Source: Leptospiraceae bacterium
Lineage (GTDB): Bacteria > Spirochaetota > Leptospiria > Turneriellales > Turneriellaceae
Assembly (NCBI GenBank): GCA_025057195.1
Contig: JANWWX010000004.1
Span: forward strand, 1-17,856
Direction: 5' to 3'
Length of the DNA stretch: 17,856 nt
Position 1 is the stretch's first letter. The number at the start of each line of letters is the position of its first letter. The position numbers were made by a program, and so were the translations under genes. The notes below the pieces were generated by a model that saw nothing but the letters and a program-made list of their open reading frames with translations, had not been told where the DNA came from and ran no database searches. Shown in pieces: positions 5,812 to 12,289 of this stretch.

Positions 5812-8148
5812 ATGACCCCGCAAAAACCGCCTGCCGCGCCGTTGCGCCGCCAGCCCGATTATGATCTGCCGCGCGATGGCCGCTGGGCACGCCTGAAACA
5901 TTCGCTCATACGTTTTGTGCTACGCCGGCTTGGCGTGCCGCACGATGTCACCGACGTCTTGCGTTCTGCGTTCAAACTCGGCAACCCGACCGAAACCGCG
6001 TGGCCGGCCGAAACGTTGCCGATGAATGCGCGCATCTTCGCCGCCGGATTTTGGAATTATAGCTTTTTCCAATTCAACCGCAAGTTTCTGCCGCCGCTTT
6101 GGGCCGCGGAGCAATATAACCCTGCCTCAAAATCCTTTTTGCCGCGCTCGCACAACATCCTTTCGCTCAACCAGACACAGCGCAACTGGGTGGCGATCGG
6201 ATTCCCTGGCCGCAGCGTGGAAGCTTCGGTTGATATGGCCGGCAGCATCATGGTCTGGCCGGGCTCTTATAGCATCGAATTTGCCACGCTGGAAAACGGC
6301 AAGTTGCTGCGCCCACAGGACGAGGCCAAGGCGGTGGAATTGGTGTTGCATTCTGCCGACTGCCTCGAATGCCGTTGGCGCGGCCTTGCCATCCAATACC
6401 AGGCGACACCGGAAGGCATCCGGATCCAGGCACAGGGCAAAAGCCCGTTGCTTTTGTCAGTGCGACCGTTCAATGTTGAGGGGCCGGCGTTGCTTTATCG
6501 CCTCAGCTACAGCGAAAAGAAGCGGCAGCTGAGTGGTGATGCAGATATCTTTTTTGAAAAGGCGCCGGACTGGTTCCATCTGTCTAGTTGGAAAACTGGT
6601 GACGCATTGCGCCGCATTGTGCCGAAACTGCGCCGGCTCGGCAAAAAGAAAGCACCGGAACCAGTCCACGACGCCCGGGATCCGATGGGGCTGGTAACAG
6701 CAGCGTTTTATTTTTCCCGGGCGGAGCGCTGCGAGGCCAATGTCTTTGATCACCGCCACGAAACCGTGCCACAGCCACTGCGCGGCAAAACGGCGGCAGA
6801 GATTGTCACCGAGTATTTTGGCAAACCACCACAGCTGAAACTGCCCAAAGACCACGACGAATGGTTCCGCCACGCGCGGGAACACCTCATTGCGTTGTGG
6901 GACTACGACTCGATCAAACCTGGCAGCTATACCTACCACCACTTTTGGATCCGCGACGCCGTCATCATGCTTTACGCGCTCCTCCTTTTGGGCGCCAAAA
7001 AGGCAGTGCGGCCAATCCTCGAACAGTTTCCGGGTATGGTTGGCCGCAACGGGCTTTTCCGTTCGCAGACCGGCGAGTGGGATGCCAACGGCCAGGCGCT
7101 GTGGATTTTGGGACAATATGTCCGCTTCACCCAGGATTATTCGCCCATTCTTTCTATGCGCCGCCCGATCGCACGCATGCTGGACTGGATCGAAAAGTCC
7201 TGTGCGCAGTTCGGCGGTGTCCTGCCACCTGGATTTTCAGCAGAGCACCTCGGCCCCGCCGACTGGTATCTTTGGGACAACTTCTGGACGTTGGGTGGCC
7301 TGCAGGCGATCGCCCCTTGCCTGCGGGTTTTGGGACTGGAAGCCCGCGCAAAACAGCTGCAACAAAAACTAACCACGGCCCTCAAGGGCTATCTCAGCCA
7401 CTATTCGTATTATCCGGCAGCACTGGGGCGCGGCAAAGACGCCGGCATGATTGGCTCGATCGCTGCTATTTACCCACTGCAGCTTGCCGAATTCTGCGAC
7501 AGCCGCATGCTGCGCACGCTCGAGCTGATCCGGGAGAATTATTTTTTCCGGGGTTGCTTTTTCCAAGAGAACATCCATTCGGGGCTCAACCCTTATTTGA
7601 CACTGCAGATGGCTGAAAGCTATCTTTTTTTTGGGCGCACCCGGCAGGCACGCCAGATATTGCGCAGCATCCGCCAGCGTGCACAAAAAGCCTATACTTT
7701 CCCCGAAGCCATCCACGTGCGTACCGGTGGCGGCTGCATGGGCGATGGCTTCCACGGCTGGGCCTCGGCAGAATCGGTGATCATGATCCGTAATCTGATC
7801 GTGCGCGAAACCCAGCTCTGCGATGGCCGCGACGCATTGGTCTGGCTATCGGGCTTCCGCGACAAATGGCTCGCGGATGCCACCTACGCTGACAGGTTGC
7901 CGACACCGTGGTCGTACGTTTCGTACCGACTGAAAGACTATCACTTCGAGCTGGCTGGTCTATCCGCCGCAGTCACCAATGTCTTGTCGTTGCCGCAAGA
8001 ATACACCGCAATTGATGCCCGTTCCGGCAAATTGTTGCCCGAAATCCGTTTCGATGCAATCAGTGCCGCCAATTGCGATGAAAGGCGCTATTTCCTCATC
8101 GATGCGAGTTCAGGCCGTGCGGAAGTGATTTTATCCCCCACAAGGTAA
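5812..8148 (+). CDS. Six-hairpin (alpha/alpha)6 glycosidase-like protein
   Basis: A large cytoplasmic protein, 778 residues from ATG 5812, most like the six-hairpin glycosidase superfamily (GH15/GH63/amylo-alpha-1,6-glucosidase-like). The N-terminal part (about 70-310) is strand-rich, with short beta motifs and a jelly-roll or sandwich feel. From about 345 to 730 comes the helical-toroid region, with signature-like segments HHFWIRDA (376-383), TGEWDANGQALWILGQY (420-436), LWDNFWTLGGL (487-497) and GGGCMGDGFHGWASAES (639-655). D382, E422 and D424 are candidate active-site acids. No signal peptide or membrane segment is seen. An in-frame GTG at 5776 would add twelve residues but would enter the palindromic spacer. 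It leads a six-gene run and is 17 bases from the K+ channel gene. Fold class is fairly likely; substrate (a glucan or glucoside) is a guess. Confidence 0.65.
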   Translation: MTPQKPPAAPLRRQPDYDLPRDGRWARLKHSLIRFVLRRLGVPHDVTDVLRSAFKLGNPTETAWPAETLPMNARIFAAGFWNYSFFQFNRKFLPPLWAAEQYNPASKSFLPRSHNILSLNQTQRNWVAIGFPGRSVEASVDMAGSIMVWPGSYSIEFATLENGKLLRPQDEAKAVELVLHSADCLECRWRGLAIQYQATPEGIRIQAQGKSPLLLSVRPFNVEGPALLYRLSYSEKKRQLSGDADIFFEKAPDWFHLSSWKTGDALRRIVPKLRRLGKKKAPEPVHDARDPMGLVTAAFYFSRAERCEANVFDHRHETVPQPLRGKTAAEIVTEYFGKPPQLKLPKDHDEWFRHAREHLIALWDYDSIKPGSYTYHHFWIRDAVIMLYALLLLGAKKAVRPILEQFPGMVGRNGLFRSQTGEWDANGQALWILGQYVRFTQDYSPILSMRRPIARMLDWIEKSCAQFGGVLPPGFSAEHLGPADWYLWDNFWTLGGLQAIAPCLRVLGLEARAKQLQQKLTTALKGYLSHYSYYPAALGRGKDAGMIGSIAAIYPLQLAEFCDSRMLRTLELIRENYFFRGCFFQENIHSGLNPYLTLQMAESYLFFGRTRQARQILRSIRQRAQKAYTFPEAIHVRTGGGCMGDGFHGWASAESVIMIRNLIVRETQLCDGRDALVWLSGFRDKWLADATYADRLPTPWSYVSYRLKDYHFELAGLSAAVTNVLSLPQEYTAIDARSGKLLPEIRFDAISAANCDERRYFLIDASSGRAEVILSPTR

Positions 8149-8165
8149 AGATAGAAATAGCACTA

Positions 8166-8969
8166 ATGTGGCAAAAAATCCGCAATTTTGCCTGGCGCCT
8201 CTGCGAAGACACCGAAAACAGTCTTGGCCGCAATTTTAATCTGTTGATGATGGGGTTGATTCTGGTATCAACCCTGATTTGGCTGCTCGAATCGCATAAG
8301 GACTTACCGCAAAACTACCGGCAATTTCTAATCCGGGTGGAAAATGGCATCATGCTCTGCTTCATGGCCGAGTATGTTTTGCGCTACCTTGCGTATCAGA
8401 GCAGCTTTTGGCGCTATGCGCAGCAGCCGATGGCGATCATCGATCTTTTGGCCATCGTACCCTATTTTATAACGGCGCAGAATGACTTTGTCCTACTCAG
8501 GTTGCTGCGGCTTTTCCGCATCTTCCGGCTTTTGAAATTGGTGCGCCATTCCGAGGCAGTGCAGAATTTGGTACTGGTCTTTCGGCTCAACGGTAGTGTC
8601 CTCGGTGCATTCCTTTTTGTGGTGGTGGTGATCCTCTTTTTGGCGGCAGCGCTGATGCATGCGCTCGAACCAGAACGCTTTGCGCAGATGAGCGACGCGC
8701 TGTGGTGGGCGATCGTCACCCTCACTACTGTTGGCTATGGCGATCTGGTTCCGGAAACATTAGCCGGCAAATTCACCGCAGCCATCTTGATGCTCTTAGG
8801 GATTGGACTGATTGCCTTGCCCACAGGAGTGCTCGGTGCTGCGATGACAAAACTCATGCTGGAAAAGAAAAAGGCTTTTGGCAAAAAACTCTGCCCGCGC
8901 TGCGGCGAGGAGGAGCACCCCCCGCAGGCGCGCTTCTGCCACCGCTGCGGCAAAAAACTCGTGGCATGA
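8166..8969 (+). CDS. Voltage-gated potassium channel with C-terminal zinc ribbon
   Basis: A six-transmembrane Kv-type channel subunit, 267 residues, expected to form inner-membrane tetramers passing K+. Predicted segments: S1 24-42, S2 56-76, S3 88-104, S4 108-127 with basic residues at every third position (R112, R115, R118, R121, K124, R127), S5 138-163, pore helix and selectivity filter TTVGYGD (187-193), S6 202-226. The pattern fits bacterial KvAP/Kch-like voltage-sensor channels. Instead of the common RCK/KTN or cyclic-nucleotide domain, the protein ends in a short CPRC...CHRC zinc-ribbon-like module (C243, C246, C258, C261) after a lysine-rich linker. The start ATG 8166 lies 17 bases after the glycosidase-like gene, and its TGA overlaps the lplA ATG by four bases. 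Channel identity is secure; gating mode and zinc binding are inferred. Confidence 0.93.
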   Translation: MWQKIRNFAWRLCEDTENSLGRNFNLLMMGLILVSTLIWLLESHKDLPQNYRQFLIRVENGIMLCFMAEYVLRYLAYQSSFWRYAQQPMAIIDLLAIVPYFITAQNDFVLLRLLRLFRIFRLLKLVRHSEAVQNLVLVFRLNGSVLGAFLFVVVVILFLAAALMHALEPERFAQMSDALWWAIVTLTTVGYGDLVPETLAGKFTAAILMLLGIGLIALPTGVLGAAMTKLMLEKKKAFGKKLCPRCGEEEHPPQARFCHRCGKKLVA

Positions 8970-9682
8970 TCCTATATACCACCTGGTTGCCTTCGCGCCA
9001 CGCCGGATATAACCTGGCTTTAGAAGAAACATTCCTGACTGCGGCAAAGCCTGAAGGCCATGCCTGGCTTTTTTTTTATGAAAACCAAGATGCGATCATT
9101 CTCGGCAAATCCCAAGTTCTTGAAGAGGAAGTGTATCCTCACAAGGGACCTGCAGTCTTTCGCCGCATTTCGGGGGGTGGTGCCGTGTTGCATACACAGG
9201 GTAATCTGAACTATGCGCTATTTTTATCGCTTGCCGAATTCCCGCAACTGACCCACATCTCACAAAGCTACCGAATCCTGCTTTCGCCGTTGGCACAAGG
9301 CTTGGGCAAGGGAGTAACGGTGTGCGGCAGTTCGGATCTGGCAGTTTACTGCCGCGGCCAGCTGTGCAAAATTTCAGGCAATGCGCAGTGCCGCCGGCGT
9401 GGCTTTTTGCTGCAGCACGGCACACTGCTTTATTGCAAAAAAGCTGTCCGCCGTGTTAGCTATTACCTCCGGATGCCGGCCAAAATCCCCGACTACCGCA
9501 AGGCGCGCCGCCACCGCGAATTTTTAAGTCCAGTCTTGCCGTCTTACAGCCGGGCAGTGCTCATGCGCTGCGTGCGGCACGCCTTTGCATCATTTTTATC
9601 CGCTGAGCTGCGCACCGTGCCTTTTTGGCAACTCCTACAAAAACCGATTAACCCTTTTCCGGCAGAGCGTTCCCTTCGATAA
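8966..9682 (+). CDS. lplA: Lipoate-protein ligase A family protein (short form)
   Basis: A member of the biotin/lipoate ligase fold that attaches lipoate or octanoate to the lysine of lipoyl domains in 2-oxoacid dehydrogenases and the glycine cleavage system. Diagnostic motifs are RRISGGGAV (66-74) followed by GNLNYALF, and CKISGNAQ (134-141) with K135 as the conserved lysine, then LLQHGTLLY (148-156). At 238 residues it is shorter than E. coli LplA (338) and lacks the C-terminal accessory domain, so it could need a separate partner or act as a LipM/LipL-like octanoyl- or amidotransferase. The chosen ATG 8966 overlaps the channel stop as ATGA; an upstream in-frame extension from 8702 only repeats the channel gene out of frame. 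A run of nine Ts (9069-9077) lies within the gene. bolA follows six bases after the stop. Confidence 0.86.
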   Translation: MILYTTWLPSRHAGYNLALEETFLTAAKPEGHAWLFFYENQDAIILGKSQVLEEEVYPHKGPAVFRRISGGGAVLHTQGNLNYALFLSLAEFPQLTHISQSYRILLSPLAQGLGKGVTVCGSSDLAVYCRGQLCKISGNAQCRRRGFLLQHGTLLYCKKAVRRVSYYLRMPAKIPDYRKARRHREFLSPVLPSYSRAVLMRCVRHAFASFLSAELRTVPFWQLLQKPINPFPAERSLR

Positions 9683-9688
9683 GTAAAT

Positions 9689-9955
9689 ATGGGTCGCCAA
9701 GAACGGCTAATGGCACTTCTGCGTGCCCGCTTTCCCGATGCGGAAATCGAGCTTTGGGATGATTCTGCAGCGCATGAAGGCCACCTCCATTCAGGTGGGG
9801 AAACACACTTTCGATTGCGCATCCGCTCACGCGCATTCCACGGTTTAAGCCGCATTGCCATCCACCGCGCGGTCATGGATGCCGTGCGGCCTGAATTTGC
9901 CACAGGGCTGCATTCTTTGGTCATTGAGCAGGCGGAGGCGCGTGGCGAACGATAA
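9689..9955 (+). CDS. bolA: BolA family protein
   Basis: A small (88-residue) BolA/IbaG-type protein. These work with monothiol glutaredoxins in Fe-S cluster or iron handling, and mitochondrial BolA homologues are needed for full lipoyl-synthase activity. The class II KH-like fold is visible: an N-terminal helix, then the HSGGETHFRLRI stretch (34-45), then FHGLSRIAIHRAVMDAV (50-66) holding the usual helix-turn-helix-like segment. H32 and H34 lie in the loop expected to carry a cluster ligand, and H59 matches the conserved C-terminal-side histidine. Start ATG 9689 is six bases after lplA, with no clear Shine-Dalgarno sequence. Its last 14 bases overlap the start of the fusion gene. The link with lplA supports a lipoate/Fe-S role, by inference. 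There is no glutaredoxin gene in the window. Confidence 0.86.
   Translation: MGRQERLMALLRARFPDAEIELWDDSAAHEGHLHSGGETHFRLRIRSRAFHGLSRIAIHRAVMDAVRPEFATGLHSLVIEQAEARGER
9934..9938 (+). promoter_or_regulatory. Shine-Dalgarno-like GGAGG for the fusion gene
   Basis: GGAGG lies in the last codons of bolA, three bases before GTG 9942. The spacing is short, but no other good start exists at this junction and upstream in-frame codons only shadow bolA. Confidence 0.5.
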
Positions 9956-12260
9956 AAATAAAAAAACAATCGCAATCCTCGGCGCTGGTTTTTTGCAGCG
10001 GCCTTTTATCCAAAAAGCCAGAGCACGGGGTTTTTGCACTGTGGCGTTGGATGCAAATCCCCATGCTGTCGGCAAGGCCGATGCGGAAATTTTCTTGAAT
10101 GTGGAGATCGCAGATGCGCAAGCGGTGCTGAAATCCCTGGAGCCTTTTCGGGAAGATTTGGTTTTTGTCACCACCGTGGCCACGGATTTCACCCATGTTG
10201 TGGGAATCATCAACGATGCCTTTGGCCTGCCAGGTCCCACCGCCGCGCAGGGTGAGGTGCTCACGCACAAAGGCAAAATGCGCAACTTCTGCCAAAAGCA
10301 TGGCCACCCGCACCCACCCTATTGCAGCACGCGCGATAAAGATTTTTTGGCAGCCTGGATGGAAGACCACCATTGTCCCGATGGCTTTGTCATCAAGCCG
10401 GCGCAGAACATGGGAGCACGGGGGGTGATGTTCATCCGCTCTGCTGCTGATTTGGCGTACGCTTTTGAATTTGCCGCACGCCAGGACAAAACTGGCGAGG
10501 TGGTCGCAGAGCATTTTGTCCCGGCTCGCGAAATTTCAGTCGATGCTTTATGCAATCATGGCCAAGTTTTTCTCACCGGTGTTGCTGACCGCATAATCGA
10601 AATCAAAGATGGGCATTTTTTTATTGAAAACGGGCACAACCTGCCAGCACAGCTTACGCGCCGCGAATGCGAAAAAATTTTAGCGTTGCTCCAGGATTTT
10701 GCCACATCGCTGGAAAGCCTTTCCGGCAAACCCTACCACGGTGCGCTCAAAGGAGACCTCCGGCTTAAAGCAGATGGCAGCTGGGTGATTGGGGAAATCG
10801 CCGGCCGGCTTTCGGGTGGCTTCATGAGCACACACACCTACCCCGCCGCACACCAGAAAGACCTGATGGGTCTTTTTATCGAATTACTCTGCGGCGAAAT
10901 CCAGTATATCCCTTCTTTCGACGAGTCGCTCAAGACGCATGGTGTGGCCATCGAGCGCTCGCTTTATGCCACCCCCGGTGTGCTTTCACAACTGCCACGA
11001 GAAGACGAACTCGAACGCCTGCAAAAGGACTTTGCACAAGAAGGGGTGATCACCATCCACTGCAACTACCGCAATGGCGATTTGGTTTCGGATTTGCAGA
11101 GCAATGTCGGCAAAGTGTTCCATGTGGTCATCCACCGTGATACGCTCGCTGCTGCAGAGGAAATCTTTGCACGGCTCAAGCCACAGCTAAACTTCCGTAG
11201 CGAAATCCCCCCTTACGATGCGCGGTTTTTTGCCAAGCGTGCGCGCGAGCGATTCCACCATGATTTCTGCTGGGTGTGCAAAGTCTGCGACGGCAACTAC
11301 TGTGCCTCGGGTGTGCCGGGTATGGGTGGGCAGGGCGCGATGCATTCTTTCCGCGATAACATTGCCGCCTTAGCCGAATACCGTGTGCTGCCGGTTTATA
11401 CAGAAAAAAGCGACACCCAGAGCGATCTGCGTTTTCGCTTTTTACGCGATGCGCGCTGGACTTTTGCCGGCCCCGTGCTTTCTGCCCCGATCACGGGCAG
11501 CATCACCAACATGGGTGGCTCCATCACTGAATACGACTATGCCATCGAGACGGGGACGGCGATGCGGCTTTTAGACCTTTTGCCCACCTTCGGCGATGGC
11601 GCCACGCACGATAAGTACCGCGTGGGCTTGCATGCAATCGCACGTTTGGGCTGCGGCATCCCCATCTTCAAGCCACGCCGCGACCAAAAAGAACTCATCC
11701 GCCGCATCCAAGAAGCAGAAAAAGCCGGGGCCACAGCCTGGGGCATAGACATTGATGGCGTTTCATTCAAAACCATGGCACTCAAAGGCATTGCCACCGC
11801 ACACAAAAGCCTTGCCGAATTGCGTGAGCTTGCCTCAGCCAGCCCACTGCCGATGGTGATCAAGGGAGTTTTGACCAAAGAGGACGCAGAAATAGCGATT
11901 GCCGCCGGCGCCAAGGCGATTGTCGTGAGCAACCACGGCGGCAGGGTTGCAGACGGCATGCCGGGAGTGGCGCGGATTCTGCCTGATCTGGCGCGCTTCA
12001 TCCGTCGCAATGCCCCCGATGTCCAGATTTTGGCCGACGGCGGCATCCGCTCTGGCGCAGACATCTTCAAAATGCTGGCGCTCGGTGCGGAGGCAGTCCT
12101 TGTTGGCAGGCCGATTGCGATCATGGCCGTGGGCGCAGGCCGGGTCGGGGTGGCCAGCATGCTGCGCGCATGGCTCGACGAGCTGCGGACACTCATGGCG
12201 GTGCAGGGAATTGCTGATCTCGCCAGCATTGGTCCGCAGCACATTGCAAAATTCATTTGA
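9942..12260 (+). CDS. ATP-grasp ligase fused to FMN-dependent alpha-hydroxy-acid oxidase
   Basis: A 772-residue two-enzyme protein from GTG 9942, probably cytoplasmic; I do not recognise a characterised counterpart. Residues 8-110 form a Rossmann-like pre-ATP-grasp domain (AILGAG). ATP-grasp follows: FVIKPAQNMGARGV (149-162, K152), EVVAEHFVPAREISVD (186-201), and HGALKGDLRLK to GEIAGRLSGG (266-293), with E285 as candidate Mg ligand. About 335-420 resembles the LAL_C2 domain of L-amino-acid ligases. A cysteine motif (C443, C446, C449, C454) precedes GVPGMGG and opens a full FMN oxidase module like those of clostridial alpha-hydroxy-acid oxidising proteins: K641, SNHGGR (663-668; H665, R668), DGGIRSG (699-705) and GRP (722-724). 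It overlaps bolA by 14 bases. The likely chemistry is ATP-dependent amide or thioester ligation plus oxidation of a 2-hydroxy acid; substrates are unknown. Confidence 0.85.
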   Translation: MANDKNKKTIAILGAGFLQRPFIQKARARGFCTVALDANPHAVGKADAEIFLNVEIADAQAVLKSLEPFREDLVFVTTVATDFTHVVGIINDAFGLPGPTAAQGEVLTHKGKMRNFCQKHGHPHPPYCSTRDKDFLAAWMEDHHCPDGFVIKPAQNMGARGVMFIRSAADLAYAFEFAARQDKTGEVVAEHFVPAREISVDALCNHGQVFLTGVADRIIEIKDGHFFIENGHNLPAQLTRRECEKILALLQDFATSLESLSGKPYHGALKGDLRLKADGSWVIGEIAGRLSGGFMSTHTYPAAHQKDLMGLFIELLCGEIQYIPSFDESLKTHGVAIERSLYATPGVLSQLPREDELERLQKDFAQEGVITIHCNYRNGDLVSDLQSNVGKVFHVVIHRDTLAAAEEIFARLKPQLNFRSEIPPYDARFFAKRARERFHHDFCWVCKVCDGNYCASGVPGMGGQGAMHSFRDNIAALAEYRVLPVYTEKSDTQSDLRFRFLRDARWTFAGPVLSAPITGSITNMGGSITEYDYAIETGTAMRLLDLLPTFGDGATHDKYRVGLHAIARLGCGIPIFKPRRDQKELIRRIQEAEKAGATAWGIDIDGVSFKTMALKGIATAHKSLAELRELASASPLPMVIKGVLTKEDAEIAIAAGAKAIVVSNHGGRVADGMPGVARILPDLARFIRRNAPDVQILADGGIRSGADIFKMLALGAEAVLVGRPIAIMAVGAGRVGVASMLRAWLDELRTLMAVQGIADLASIGPQHIAKFI

Positions 12261-12289
12261 CGGCCGGCAAAAGCCCAAAAGCCAATGCC

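Noticed and set aside
5726..5890. 55-residue N-terminal extension of the hydrolase
   Set aside because: Low-complexity, overlaps the opposite gene and the palindromic spacer; family members begin near ATG 5725.
6457..7116. Minus-strand open frame of 219 codons opposite the glycosidase-like gene
   Set aside because: It lies wholly opposite a frame with clear domain motifs, and its translation has no recognisable pattern; G+C-rich coding regions commonly give such shadows.
6861..7616. Plus-strand 251-codon frame inside the glycosidase-like gene
   Set aside because: Pro/Arg/Gly-rich translation in another frame of a gene with conserved motifs; treated as a shadow.
8880..8960. 12-bp direct repeat GGCAAAAAACTC (8880-8891 and 8949-8960)
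   Set aside because: Both copies encode Gly-Lys-Lys-Leu flanking the zinc-ribbon cysteines; best explained by repeated protein sequence rather than a mobile or recombination site.
8702..8965. In-frame upstream extension of lplA
   Set aside because: It overlaps the channel gene out of frame and does not match lipoate ligases; the ATGA start at 8966 gives the family N-terminus.
9781..9798. Inverted repeat CCACCT/AGGTGG with 6-base loop inside bolA
   Set aside because: Short arms within a conserved coding motif region; no T-run after it, so probably chance.
9855..9941. Upstream extension of the fusion gene to ATG 9855
   Set aside because: Those 29 codons are a shadow of bolA; the Rossmann-type AILGAG motif sits properly after GTG 9942.
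11537..12256. Minus-strand open frame of 239 codons opposite the FMN module
   Set aside because: The plus-strand frame carries the SNHGGR and DGGIRSG motifs. The minus frame is Ser/Ala/Arg-rich low-complexity shadow.
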